64,000 bases of DNA from Flavobacterium lipolyticum. GTDB lineage: Bacteria > Bacteroidota > Bacteroidia > Flavobacteriales > Flavobacteriaceae. A model generated the notes under the pieces. It did not search any database. It was not told where the DNA came from and was given only the letters and a program-made list of their open reading frames with translations. The stretch's first letter is position 1; every line of letters starts with the position of its first letter. Where the stretch lies: contig NZ_JAJJMN010000002.1 of assembly GCF_020905335.1 (NCBI RefSeq), forward strand, positions 1,178,001-1,242,000, written 5' to 3'. Below, piece after piece: positions 16,813 to 25,610 of the stretch. The translations under genes and the position numbers were made by a program.

Positions 16813-18231
16813 ATGACAAGGATAATTACACTTTTCTGTATTTTCATAGCACAGATCGGTTTTTCTCAAACGGCTGATAGTTATTTAGAAAAAATAAGAA
16901 ATAACGAAGCGCTCTCCACAGCTTTCTTCCAACAAATGCCAAAAGGCGGTGATTTACACCATCATTTTTCCGGATCGATTTATGCAGAACCTCTTTTAGA
17001 AAGAGCTATTGCAGAAGATTTTTATCTGAATACAGAAACGATGGCGGTATCTAAAACCAAACCTTCAATAGGCAACTGGCAAACGTTCTCTTCTCTAAAA
17101 AACGATGGAAAACTGGCTTATTATGAGCAGCAAATCATGCAAACCTGGTCGGCTAAAGATTATAACGGGGTAAGTGTTCCTTCTGATGATTTGTTTTTTG
17201 ATTCTTTCCAAAAATTCGAATCAACAATCCAGGGTCATTTCGCTGAAGGAATGCTGGAATTAAAAAAACGTGCTCTGGCTGAAAATGTAAGTTATATTGA
17301 AACTCAATTATCAACAATTCCGTGTGATATGAATGTTTCTGACCTTACTGATTTCAATGCAAAACTTCGTCAGACCGCGACTCAAAAAGATGAAAAAGCG
17401 GCTCTAAAGCTTTTAGACGAATTGTACCAATCACTTCAAAAGAAAGAAGCCAAAAAATATGCTGCAGACTTCAACACTAATTTTATTACCAAACTGCACA
17501 AGGATCTGAAAATTGACGACGAGCGCTTTACGATGCGCTATCAGAATTTTGTCCTTCGCTTTATGGATCCTGTAGATTTATTTAAAAACCTGACGATTGC
17601 CTTTATTTCTGCCAACGACAGCAAATTGGTTGCAGGTGTAAACATTGTTTCACCGGAACATGGCGAAAACTCCATGAAGGATTACTGGCTGCACATGGTC
17701 ATGTTTAAATACTGTAATTCTAAGTTTCCTAATGTAAAATACACGCTTCATGCCGGTGAACTGACTTTAGGACTGGTTCAGCCGGAAGAATTAACCTGGC
17801 ACATCAACGACGCTATTCACATCGCCGGAGCCAACAGAATCGGACATGGCGTTGACATTGCGTATGAAGCAAATTCTTATGATTTATTGCGTCACATGGC
17901 TCAAAGAAATATTCCAATCGAGATTAACTTAACCAGTAACGAGTTTATTTTGAAAGTAAAGGAAAACAGACATCCGTTTACACTTTACAAAGAATTTAAT
18001 GTGCCTATTGTAATCAGTACAGACGATGCCGGAATTTTGAGAACCAATATGACCGAGCAATATGTTTTACTAGCCAAAAGATACCCTGATGTTTCCTATG
18101 CAACGATAAAAAAATACGTATACAACAGCATTAACTACAGTTTTATTCAGGATGAAGCGGTTAAGAAACAATTGATTAAGGATCTGGACAACCGTTTTAA
18201 AACTTTCGAAGCGAAGTTCTCTAAAAACTAG
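16813..18231 (+). CDS. Exported adenosine deaminase-type amidohydrolase
   Basis: 472 residues with a signal peptide (MTRIITLFCIFIAQIGFSQ). The zinc TIM-barrel motifs of adenosine deaminase are all present: GGDLHHHFSGS (about 46-56), YTLHAGE (about 313), NRIGHGVD (about 340) and the zinc-binding Asp in VISTDDAGI (about 401). The length exceeds cytosolic Add (about 330) because of an extended N-terminal part, as in secreted ADGF/ADA2-like proteins. It probably deaminates adenosine or a related nucleoside in the periplasm or outside, salvaging purine. Own -7 element upstream; a hairpin at 18243-18290 follows. Confidence 0.9.
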   Translation: MTRIITLFCIFIAQIGFSQTADSYLEKIRNNEALSTAFFQQMPKGGDLHHHFSGSIYAEPLLERAIAEDFYLNTETMAVSKTKPSIGNWQTFSSLKNDGKLAYYEQQIMQTWSAKDYNGVSVPSDDLFFDSFQKFESTIQGHFAEGMLELKKRALAENVSYIETQLSTIPCDMNVSDLTDFNAKLRQTATQKDEKAALKLLDELYQSLQKKEAKKYAADFNTNFITKLHKDLKIDDERFTMRYQNFVLRFMDPVDLFKNLTIAFISANDSKLVAGVNIVSPEHGENSMKDYWLHMVMFKYCNSKFPNVKYTLHAGELTLGLVQPEELTWHINDAIHIAGANRIGHGVDIAYEANSYDLLRHMAQRNIPIEINLTSNEFILKVKENRHPFTLYKEFNVPIVISTDDAGILRTNMTEQYVLLAKRYPDVSYATIKKYVYNSINYSFIQDEAVKKQLIKDLDNRFKTFEAKFSKN

Positions 18232-18242
18232 TACCACTAAAA

Positions 18243-18290
18243 ATCTGCTTAATCTGCGGGAAAAAAATTACTCTCGCAGATTAAGCGGAT
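18243..18290 (+). repeat. 16-bp stem-loop between the deaminase and ABM genes
   Basis: ATCTGCTTAATCTGCG (18243-18258) pairs with CGCAGATTAAGCGGAT (18275-18290), all 16 positions on the plus-strand RNA with one G-U pair, loop 16 nt. No T run follows. Related words (GATTAAACGGATTCGC) recur near 57039. A dispersed repeat that may also slow or protect transcripts. Confidence 0.7.
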
Positions 18291-18302
18291 AAAATCATAA
18301 TA

Positions 18303-18611
18303 ATGAATATGATTCTGGAAGCTGCATTTCTTTTTGTTAAACCGGAATTGGCCTCTCAATTTGAAGCTGATTTTACGAAAGCAAGTCAATACATTTCCTC
18401 TATAAATGGATACTCAGGACATCGTTTAGAGAAATGTCTTGAAGTCGAAAACAAATATCTTTTATTGGTAGATTGGAATACTCTTGAAGATCATACAGTG
18501 GGTTTTAGAACCTCTGAGGCTTATCTGCAATGGAAAAAGATCTTACACCACTACTACGAACCTTTTCCAATTGTAGAACATTTTGAAACGGTTTTTGAAA
18601 ACAAAAAATAA
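18303..18611 (+). CDS. ABM-domain (antibiotic biosynthesis monooxygenase-like) protein
   Basis: 102 residues, one dimeric alpha+beta barrel domain: ILEAAFLFVKPELASQFEAD, then GYSGHRLEKCLEVENKYLLL and VDWNTLEDHTVGFRTSEAY. These small proteins include heme-degrading, quinol-oxidising and signalling members; nothing here fixes the substrate. Start at 18303 (MNMILEA) or two codons later. It ends 3 nt before rlmH, so the two are cotranscribed. Confidence 0.85.
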   Translation: MNMILEAAFLFVKPELASQFEADFTKASQYISSINGYSGHRLEKCLEVENKYLLLVDWNTLEDHTVGFRTSEAYLQWKKILHHYYEPFPIVEHFETVFENKK

Positions 18612-18614
18612 GCA

Positions 18615-19088
18615 ATGAATATCAAACTTATCGCCATTGGCAAAACAGACAACAAATCGCTTCAAACTTTAATTGACGATTATACTAAACGTTTGTCGTT
18701 TTATATCAAATTTGATTTGGAGATTATTCCGGATATCAAAAATGTAAAGAATTTATCCGAAAGTCAGCAAAAAGAAAAGGAAGGTGAATTGATACTGTCG
18801 AAACTCTCGCCAACGGATCAACTGATTCTATTGGATGAAAACGGCAAAAACTTCTCCAGTGTTGGTTTTTCTGAAGAGTTACAAAAGAAAATGAATTCAG
18901 GAATCAAAACTCTGGTCTTCGTAATTGGTGGACCTTATGGATTTTCAGATACGGTATACAGCAAAGCACAGGGCAAAATCTCGCTTTCGCTAATGACGTT
19001 TTCCCACCAGATGGTACGTTTGTTTTTTATTGAACAATTGTATAGAGGATTTACTATTTTAAGGAACGAACCTTATCACCATCAATAA
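18615..19088 (+). CDS. rlmH: 23S rRNA (pseudouridine-1915-N3) methyltransferase
   Basis: 157 residues, the standard RlmH length. SPOUT fold with the SAM-binding trefoil knot motifs FVIGGPYGFSD (about 104-114) and LSLMTFSHQMVRLFFIEQLY. The C-terminus is RGFTILRNEPYHHQ, close to the invariant YHH-end of the family. Methylates pseudouridine 1915 in helix 69 of assembled ribosomes. Secure. Confidence 0.97.
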   Translation: MNIKLIAIGKTDNKSLQTLIDDYTKRLSFYIKFDLEIIPDIKNVKNLSESQQKEKEGELILSKLSPTDQLILLDENGKNFSSVGFSEELQKKMNSGIKTLVFVIGGPYGFSDTVYSKAQGKISLSLMTFSHQMVRLFFIEQLYRGFTILRNEPYHHQ

Positions 19089-19166
19089 TTATCAATTGTT
19101 AATTATTAATTGCTCTTCTTAGCTAATACAACTTATTGCTTATTGCTTAAAGCTTACAGCCTAAAG
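19084..19166. repeat. Short dispersed AT repeat
   Basis: CAATTGTTAATTATTAATTG (19094-19113) is related to the inverted text at 57108-57140, where one 7-bp unit (GAATTAT) is inserted. TTGCTTATTGCTTAAAGC words follow. Dispersed intergenic repeat between convergent genes; no clear terminator. Confidence 0.55.
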
Positions 19167-19814
19167 CTAAAACACAAACTCTTCTTCTTTGTTTATAAAA
19201 ACAAGAGATTTTTGCTTTAATTCTAATTTTTCGAGGAAAGTTTTGTACTGAATATATTCTCCGTAAGATATATTTTTATCAAATGAAAAAGTAATCTGCG
19301 CTTTTGGATTGATGATTAAACTGTCTAAAAACTTTGGCAAATCATTTTTAGGGAAATCATATGTTTTTCTTCCGCTGTATTGTATCATCCCGTTCTTTTT
19401 AAAATACAACTGGCTTCTGTTGTTGGCAACTTCCATTTTGTAATACACCTTAGTGAAAGGCAGGAAAGCTAAGTTCTTTCCGATCGAATCGGCGTAGGAA
19501 TAATAATTTTTAGCATTTTCGTTTTTATGGGCACTGTCAGCTCGCTTTTTCTCTTGTAATTTCATTACTTCCGGAATGACCAATTTTAAAGGCAGACGCT
19601 TGTCAATATTGAAAATCCAATTGGTTGAAATAATGCTGCTTTTTCGGTTCACATCGGCGATGGTGTCTTTTCCTTCGGTTTTAAAGAAGATATAAATTGG
19701 TGAAAGATCTTCCACATCTTTTACAATCGTAACATTGGATTTTGGAAGTAAAACGTCCTCTTTTTTACCACAGGATAAAAGAAGGAAAGCAAGAATCAGC
19801 GTAAAGTATTTCAT
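19167..19814 (-). CDS. Lipoprotein of unknown function
   Basis: 215 residues with a clear lipobox (MKYFTLILAFLLLSCGKKE, Cys15), so a membrane-anchored periplasmic or surface protein. I do not recognise the family with confidence. The segment FPKNDLPKFLDSLIINPKAQ followed by ITFSFDKNISYGEYI faintly resembles the C-terminal domain of ExbD-like proteins. Located 48 nt behind folP on the same strand and probably cotranscribed. Confidence 0.75.
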   Translation of the reverse strand: MKYFTLILAFLLLSCGKKEDVLLPKSNVTIVKDVEDLSPIYIFFKTEGKDTIADVNRKSSIISTNWIFNIDKRLPLKLVIPEVMKLQEKKRADSAHKNENAKNYYSYADSIGKNLAFLPFTKVYYKMEVANNRSQLYFKKNGMIQYSGRKTYDFPKNDLPKFLDSLIINPKAQITFSFDKNISYGEYIQYKTFLEKLELKQKSLVFINKEEEFVF

Positions 19815-19862
19815 AATTTATTTTTTTAACATAAAACCCACATAAAGTTGTCATTCATATAC

Positions 19863-20687
19863 TTATACTTTCAGTTTATTAAACAAAGTAACACATTCCA
19901 CTGCTTCTTTTACATCGTGAACACGAAGAATTTTTGCCCCTTTGGTTAATGCAATAGTATTTAAAAATGTTGTTCCGTTTAAAGCTTCCTGTGGCGTTAT
20001 ATCAAGCGTTTTATAAATCATTGATTTTCTTGAAATCCCGGCTAAAACTGGTAATTCTAACACATTAAAAAGCTCCATTTTTTGCATTACTTCATAATTC
20101 TGATCGGTCGTTTTAGCAAAGCCAAAACCCGGATCTAAAATGAGATCATTGATTCCAAAGCTTCTTGCTTTTTTTACCTTTTCTGAGAAATAAAACAACA
20201 TCTCTTTTACAATATCGTCGTATTGTGTGAGACTCTGCATCGTTTGCGGATTGCCCCGCATGTGCATCATGATGTATGGCACATTGTAGTGCGCAATCAC
20301 TTCAAACATTTTATCATCTAACTCCCCTGCCGCAATATCATTAATAATGGCTGCACCGCTTTCGATACTTGCTTTGGCAACTTCGGCTCTAAACGTGTCA
20401 ATCGACAATAAAGCCTTTGGGAAATGTTTTAAAATCAATTCGATCGCCGGAACAATTCGTTCAATTTCCTCTTGTTCTGATACAAATTCTGCACTCGGCT
20501 TACTGGAATAAGCTCCAATATCAATAAATGCAGCACCTTCAGAAAGCATTTTACCAACCTGATCAATTATTTCATCTTCATTTTTATACTTTCCACCGTC
20601 AAAAAAAGAATTAGGGGTCACATTTAAAATTCCCATTACTTTTGGAACCGATAAATCGATAAGCTGGCCTTTGCAATTAATTGTCAT
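19863..20687 (-). CDS. folP: Dihydropteroate synthase
   Basis: 274 residues. Joins p-aminobenzoate with hydroxymethyl-dihydropterin diphosphate in folate synthesis, the sulfonamide target. Pterin and phosphate motifs are visible: MGILNVTPNSFFDGGKY (about 18-34), AFIDIGAYSSKP, LSIDTFRAEVA, IINDI, DLILDPGFGFAKT and a C-terminal HDV. The GAYSSKP form (Ala-Tyr rather than GGESTRP) is common in Bacteroidota. Divergent from the DUF1599 gene across a repeat-filled spacer. Confidence 0.97.
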   Translation of the reverse strand: MTINCKGQLIDLSVPKVMGILNVTPNSFFDGGKYKNEDEIIDQVGKMLSEGAAFIDIGAYSSKPSAEFVSEQEEIERIVPAIELILKHFPKALLSIDTFRAEVAKASIESGAAIINDIAAGELDDKMFEVIAHYNVPYIMMHMRGNPQTMQSLTQYDDIVKEMLFYFSEKVKKARSFGINDLILDPGFGFAKTTDQNYEVMQKMELFNVLELPVLAGISRKSMIYKTLDITPQEALNGTTFLNTIALTKGAKILRVHDVKEAVECVTLFNKLKV

Positions 20688-21106
20688 TTGTTCTTATTTT
20701 TTTGTTTCAGGTTTTCTTTGTTTCAAGTTTCAAGTTTCAGGTTTTCTTTGTTTCAGGTTTCAGGTTTCAAGTTCCGCAACTTACACAATCTGTATCAACT
20801 TGAAACCTGAAACCTGAAACTTTTTTAAACTCTTCCCGGGTTTCAAGTTCCGGAACTTACACAATCTGTATCAACTCGAAACCTGAAACCTGAAACTTTT
20901 TTAAACTCTACCCAGGTTTCAAGTTAAGAAAACTACACGATCTGCGTCAACCTGAAACCTGAAACCTAAAACTTTTATTTATAGTTTCAAAATCCGGCAT
21001 TAACACTTTGTTTAGAAAAAACTTGAAACAAAGAAAACCTGAAACTTGAAACTCTTTAATATTATCCCTATTTTTGAAGAAATTTTCAGCAAATATACAG
21101 CAATAA
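20688..21106. repeat. 76-bp tandem array bracketed by a 32-bp inverted repeat
   Basis: Three units start at 20764, 20840 and 20916 (period exactly 76). Each contains GTTTCAAG...CTTGAAAC in inverted orientation around an ACACAATCTGTATCA core. The whole array lies between 20727-20758 and its reverse complement at 21021-21052, 31 of 32 positions identical. The flanks are GTTTCAG/GTTTCAA heptamers. No ORF. The start of the DUF1599 gene lies just after it. Confidence 0.85.
21069..21076 (+). promoter_or_regulatory. Minus-7 element (TATTTTTG)
   Basis: TATTTTTG, 30 nt before the DUF1599 ATG, fits TAnnTTTG. It sits just outside the right arm of the inverted repeat. Confidence 0.45.
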
Positions 21107-21649
21107 ATGAAGAATACTTCCCTTGAATTTGATAATGTAATTACGGTTTGCCGTACTTTGTTTATTAATAAAATGAAAGATTACGGCAGTGCATGGCGCA
21201 TATTAAGATTGCCATCCTTAACCGATCAGATTTTTATAAAAGCACAAAGAATCAGAAGTCTGCAGGAAAATGAAGTCCGTAAAATAGACGAAGATGAAAA
21301 AGGCGAATTCATTGGAATCATCAATTATTCGATCATGGCACTGATTCAGTTAGAGCTTGAAGTTGTTGATCAGCCTGATTTAGATGTTGAAAAAGCAACT
21401 GAACTGTACGATGCTCAGGTAAAACGAACCAAAGAGTTAATGGAAGCCAAAAATCATGATTATGGCGAAGCCTGGCGCGACATGCGCGTAAGTTCCCTGA
21501 CGGATTTGATTCTGCAAAAAATACTTCGCGTAAAACAAATCGAAGACAATAAGGGGAAAACTATAGTATCTGAAGGCATCGATGCCAATTATCAGGACAT
21601 GATTAATTATTCTGTTTTTGCTTTAATCTTAAATCCTATCACTAAATAA
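21107..21649 (+). CDS. DUF1599 protein (two tandem domains)
   Basis: 180 residues made of two copies of one all-helical unit: NKMKDYGSAWRILRLPSLTD (about 23-42) and AKNHDYGEAWRDMRVSSLTD (about 117-136). Each is followed by an IxxKxxR-x-K/R-Q/I-E/D block and a MINYS-type end. The family is DUF1599; the fold resembles MazG-like nucleotide pyrophosphohydrolases, but no catalytic role is established. Its position beside folP, BT_3928 and tpiA is typical of Bacteroidota. Confidence 0.9.
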   Translation: MKNTSLEFDNVITVCRTLFINKMKDYGSAWRILRLPSLTDQIFIKAQRIRSLQENEVRKIDEDEKGEFIGIINYSIMALIQLELEVVDQPDLDVEKATELYDAQVKRTKELMEAKNHDYGEAWRDMRVSSLTDLILQKILRVKQIEDNKGKTIVSEGIDANYQDMINYSVFALILNPITK

Positions 21650-21740
21650 AATTTCAATCTTAAAAATCCCAAATCCCAAATTTTATTGAAAAAGTTGGAA
21701 TTTGGAATTTTAGTTTTGGAGTTTTAAAATCATTATTTTT

Positions 21741-22841
21741 ATGAAAAACATCATTACCCAATTTTCCAGATTATTTGTCGGAGTACTTTTTATTATTTCC
21801 GGACTAATTAAACTAAACGATCCGGTTGGTTTCTCCTATAAATTAGCCGAGTATTTCAGTGAGCCTGTTTTTAACATGCCGTTTCTGGAGCCATTGGCTT
21901 TAGGATTAGCCATCTTTTTAGTAATTCTGGAAGTAGTTCTGGGGGTGATGTTATTGGTAGGATACAAATCAAAACTTACGATTTGGGCTTTGTTATTGTT
22001 AATCGTTTTCTTCACTTTCCTTACCTTTTACTCTGCTTATTTTGACGTTGTAAAAGATTGTGGATGTTTTGGAGATGCTTTACACTTAACCCCTTGGCAA
22101 TCTTTCACCAAAGATATTGTTTTACTTTTCTTTATTCTGATACTGTTCATCAATAAAAAACTGGTTAAACCATTATTCTCCAAATTCATCACCAATATGC
22201 TTACTTTGGTAAGTATCATTTTGTGTGTTATTATGGCGGTTTGGGTACTCAACCACAATCCGATCAAAGATTTCCGTCCGTACAAAGTAGGAAGCAATAT
22301 CGAGAAGGGAATGGAGATTCCGGAAGGCGCCCCAAAATCTGTGGTTGAAATGATTTTCATCTACAAAGTAAACGGTGTTGATAAAGAGTTTACAGAAAAA
22401 GACCTGATGAACATTCCGGAAGGTGCTACGTTTGTAGACCGCAAAGACAAAGTAATTACAGAAGGTTATGTGCCGCCAATTCACGATTTTACGATGACTA
22501 AAGACGATTCTGATTACAAAGACGAATTATTGAAAGAGCCTAAATTATTGATATTTGTAACGTATGATTTAACATTGTCTAATCCTGAGGGAATGAAAAA
22601 ATTAGAAACACTGAACAAAGAGGCAAAAACCAAAGGTTATAAAGTAATTGCAATGACCTCTTCAGGTCCTGATGAAATTACAAAAGCAAAAAAACAATAC
22701 GGCTTAGATGTTGACTTCTATTTCTGTGATGCCACTACGCTAAAAACAATCGAAAGAGCTAATCCAAGTATCGTAGTGCTGCAAAATGGAACTGTGGTTC
22801 AAAAAGTACATTATAACGATATCAGCGATTTAAAATTATAA
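21741..22841 (+). CDS. BT_3928-family membrane protein: DoxX/MauE domain plus thioredoxin-like domain
   Basis: 366 residues. The N-terminal about 160 residues hold four to five membrane helices of the DoxX/MauE type, with LFIISGLIKLNDPVGFSYKL and the conserved cysteine motif VVKDCGCFGDAL between helices. The C-terminal part (about 255-366) looks like a thioredoxin fold (LLIFVTYDLTLSNPEGMKKL, then PSIVVLQNGTVVQKV) but lacks a CxxC. Bacteroidota proteins of this kind are thought to deal with periplasmic thiol redox. A strong terminator at 22876-22920 follows. Confidence 0.88.
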   Translation: MKNIITQFSRLFVGVLFIISGLIKLNDPVGFSYKLAEYFSEPVFNMPFLEPLALGLAIFLVILEVVLGVMLLVGYKSKLTIWALLLLIVFFTFLTFYSAYFDVVKDCGCFGDALHLTPWQSFTKDIVLLFFILILFINKKLVKPLFSKFITNMLTLVSIILCVIMAVWVLNHNPIKDFRPYKVGSNIEKGMEIPEGAPKSVVEMIFIYKVNGVDKEFTEKDLMNIPEGATFVDRKDKVITEGYVPPIHDFTMTKDDSDYKDELLKEPKLLIFVTYDLTLSNPEGMKKLETLNKEAKTKGYKVIAMTSSGPDEITKAKKQYGLDVDFYFCDATTLKTIERANPSIVVLQNGTVVQKVHYNDISDLKL

Positions 22842-22875
22842 AATAGCATTCAACCCGAAAGGTTACAAGAATCTA

Positions 22876-22920
22876 ACAAAGTCCGCAACGTTATAAAAAC
22901 GTTGCGGACTTTGTTTTTTT
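22876..22920 (+). terminator. Rho-independent terminator
   Basis: Perfect 17-bp stem ACAAAGTCCGCAACGTT/AACGTTGCGGACTTTGT, 5-nt loop (22893-22897), then seven T. It closes the DUF1599-BT_3928 unit. Confidence 0.93.
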
Positions 22921-23261
22921 TACTCCTCTTAGATATCTTCATTAAAACGGTATAAGATTCCATTTTAATACGTTTCAAATACGTATTTCAGGAAGCTTTT
23001 TTTAAAGTCAATCTGACGTTTTTTTCCCGCCAAAAACTTATCGTTCCCAAAAAAATATTTCTCTTTTTTGCTTTTTCACAGATTTACTTTTAAAAATTCA
23101 TTCCATTTTGAAGTTTATTCCCTCAACTATTACGATTTCACTCCTCTTTTTTTAACCGAAATTGGCTGATTTGTGATAAAATAAACGAGTCTTCAATTTT
23201 TGTTAATGTCCGATTGGCATTCCATTTGTTTGTTTAACTTTGTTCGAAATCATTTACCACT
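22921..23261 (+). promoter_or_regulatory. Spacer with the promoter of the thioredoxin-like gene
   Basis: About 340 nt without a gene. TTG (23214-23216), 18 nt, TAACTTTG (23235-23242) is a full consensus promoter, 19 nt before the ATG at 23262. Nothing else recognisable in the upstream part. Confidence 0.75.
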
Positions 23262-23756
23262 ATGAAACAAATAACGCTAATCTTTATTGCATTTATCACT
23301 TTTTCATGCTCACAAGCTCAGAAAACCAGTTTTTCTAAAGAAGCTTTGTCTGAAAAATTATTAGCAGCCGATGATAGTCAGGTTGCTTTCAAAAACATTT
23401 TAAAAAAATACAAAGGCAAAACTTTGTTAATCGAAGTTTGGGCTTCCTGGTGTGGCGACTGTGTTAAAGCAATGCCTCATTTAAAAGAGCTACAAGCCAA
23501 TAACCCTACTGTTTCTTACTTATTCCTTTCTGCTGACAAAACTGCTGACAAATGGAAAGCCGGAATTGAAAAACACGAATTAAAAGGCGATCATTTTATG
23601 ATGAACGACGGTATGAAAGGTGTTTTTGGAAAAGCAATTGATTTAGACTGGATTCCGAGATACATCATTGTAGACAAAACCGGGAAAATTGTACTCTATC
23701 GTGCCATTGAAAAAGATTTTGACAAGATCAATGAAACCTTAAAAGGTTTAAAATAA
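23262..23756 (+). CDS. TlpA/ResA-type thioredoxin-like lipoprotein
   Basis: 164 residues. Signal peptide with a lipobox (MKQITLIFIAFITFSCSQ, Cys16), so anchored in the periplasm or outer membrane. Thioredoxin domain with the active site VWASWCGDCVKAMPHL (about 63-78; WCGDC rather than WCGPC) and the cis-Pro in LDWIPRYIIVDKTG. Likely a thiol-disulfide reductase. Own promoter; tpiA follows 72 nt downstream. Confidence 0.92.
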   Translation: MKQITLIFIAFITFSCSQAQKTSFSKEALSEKLLAADDSQVAFKNILKKYKGKTLLIEVWASWCGDCVKAMPHLKELQANNPTVSYLFLSADKTADKWKAGIEKHELKGDHFMMNDGMKGVFGKAIDLDWIPRYIIVDKTGKIVLYRAIEKDFDKINETLKGLK

Positions 23757-23828
23757 AACCGCAATATGCATTGCAATTGCAATGGTAAACGTGAATAAAA
23801 TAAAAGCAAAAAATAAAAAACTACCACA

Positions 23829-24581
23829 ATGAGAAAAAAGATTGTTGCAGGAAACTGGAAAATGCATAAAAACGCAGCACAAACTGAAGAATTATTAAAC
23901 GAATTAATCGCTAAAATACCTGCACAAACTACCGCACAAGTAATTGTAGCACCAACTTTTGTAAACTTGCAGGCAGCAGCTACTAAATTAAAAAACACCA
24001 CTATCGGTGTTGCAGCGCAAAACGTTCATCAGGCTGAAGGCGGTGCTTTTACAGGAGAAATTTCTGCTGACATGCTAACCAGTGTGGATGTAAATACCGT
24101 AATTCTGGGTCACTCTGAGCGTAGAGCTATTTTTCACGAAACTGATGCCTTAATTGCTAATAAAGTAGACACTGCTCTAAAACATGACATGACTGTAATT
24201 TTCTGCTTTGGAGAGGAATTAAAAGACCGTCAGTCTGACAATCACTTTAATATTGTTGAAAACCAATTGCGCGACGGATTATTCCAGATCGCAAAAGAAT
24301 CATGGTCTAAGATTGTTTTGGCTTACGAGCCGGTTTGGGCAATCGGAACAGGAGAAACGGCTTCACCGGAGCAAGCACAGGAAATGCACGAATTTATCAG
24401 AGAGGTTGTTCGTAAAGCATTTGGCGCAACTATCGCTGATGAAGTTTCTATTCTTTACGGTGGCTCTGTTAAACCTGAAAATGCTAAAGAAATCTTCTCT
24501 AAACCAGATGTAGATGGTGGTTTAATTGGTGGTGCAGCTTTAAAAGCAGATGACTTTTTAGCGATTGTTACTGCTGTCTAG
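23829..24581 (+). CDS. tpiA: Triosephosphate isomerase
   Basis: 250 residues. Interconverts dihydroxyacetone phosphate and glyceraldehyde 3-phosphate. Catalytic Lys in VAGNWKMHKN (about 6-15), His in VILGHSERR (about 97), Glu in VLAYEPVWAIGTG (about 169), phosphate loop ILYGGSVKPENA. Probably cotranscribed with the thioredoxin-like gene. Its stop is followed at once by the large 8-bp-register repeat array. Confidence 0.98.
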   Translation: MRKKIVAGNWKMHKNAAQTEELLNELIAKIPAQTTAQVIVAPTFVNLQAAATKLKNTTIGVAAQNVHQAEGGAFTGEISADMLTSVDVNTVILGHSERRAIFHETDALIANKVDTALKHDMTVIFCFGEELKDRQSDNHFNIVENQLRDGLFQIAKESWSKIVLAYEPVWAIGTGETASPEQAQEMHEFIREVVRKAFGATIADEVSILYGGSVKPENAKEIFSKPDVDGGLIGGAALKADDFLAIVTAV

Positions 24582-25549
24582 GTCTTTAGATCTTTAGATC
24601 TTTAGATCTTTAGATCTTTAGATTGTTAGAACTTTAGATTATTAGATTTTTAGATTTTTAGACATTTCAGATAATTAGATCATTGAGAATAATAGAGTCT
24701 CAGAAACTTAGAATCTTAGAGTCTTAGAATCTTAGAATCTCAGAAACTTAGACATTTCAGATAATTAGATCATTGAGAATAATAGAGTCTCAGAAACTTA
24801 GAATCTTAGAACCTTAGAATCTCAGAAACTTAGAAACTCAGACTATTAGACATTTCAGATAATTAGATCATTGAGAATAATAGAGTCTTAGAAACTTAGA
24901 ATCTTAGAGTCTTAGAATCTTAGAATCTCAGAAACTTAGACATTTCAGATAATTAGATCATTGAGAATAATAGAGTCTCAGAAACTTAGAATCTTAGAGT
25001 CTTAGAATCTTAGAATCTTAGAAACTTAGACATTTCAGCTAATTAAATCATTGAGAATAATAGAGTCTCAGAAACTTAGAATCTTAGAACCTTAGAATCT
25101 CAGAAACTTAGAAACTCAGACTATTAGACATTTCAGCTAATTAAATCATTGAGAATAATAGAGTCTTAGAAACTTAGAATCTCAGAACCTTAGAATCTCA
25201 GATTATTAGACATTTCAGCTAATTAGATCATTGAGAATAATAGAGTCTCAGAAACTTAGAATCTTAGAATCTCAGATTATTAGACATTTCAGCTAATTAA
25301 ATCATTGAGAATAATAGAGTCTCAGAAACTTAGAATCTCAGAAACTTAGAATCTCAGATTATTAGACATTTCAGCTAATTAAATCATTGAGAATAATAGA
25401 GTCTCAGAAACTTAGAATCTCAGAACCTTAGAATCTCAGAAACTCAGATTATTAGACATTTCAGCTAATTAAATCATTGAGAATAATAGAGTCTCAGAAA
25501 CTTAGAAACTTAGAAACTCAGCACCTCAGAATCTTAGAATCTTAGAATC
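24582..25549. repeat. Composite minisatellite: ten copies of a unit sized 74+8n bp
   Basis: It opens with repeated GATCTTTA octamers. From 24661 the core GACATTTCAG...TTGAGAATAATAGAGTC begins at 24661, 24751, 24849, 24939, 25029, 25127, 25209, 25283, 25365 and 25455. Spacings are 90, 98, 90, 90, 98, 82, 74, 82 and 90 bp. Differences are whole multiples of 8 because the tail of each unit is a variable number of octamers (AGAAACTT, AGAATCTT, AGAATCTC). Both GATAATTAGATC and GCTAATTAAATC core variants occur, the first in the left copies. No coding potential. Confidence 0.95.
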
Positions 25550-25552
25550 TCA

Positions 25553-25593
25553 TAAAAAAAAAGCGTTCGTAAAACCCGAACGCTTTTTTTTAT
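25553..25593. terminator. Bidirectional terminator between tpiA/repeats and the 770-residue protein gene
   Basis: GCGTTCG (25563-25569) pairs with CGAACGC (25577-25583), flanked by A8 and T8-9, so the hairpin has a U run in either direction. It serves the minus-strand gene ending at 25611 and any transcript crossing the repeat array. Confidence 0.9.
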
Positions 25594-25610
25594 GAACTGT
25601 CTGCTCCCTA

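Noticed and set aside
24582..25549. CRISPR array
   Set aside because: There are no unique spacers: everything between the cores is itself octamer repeat, unit lengths vary in 8-bp steps and no cas gene is near.
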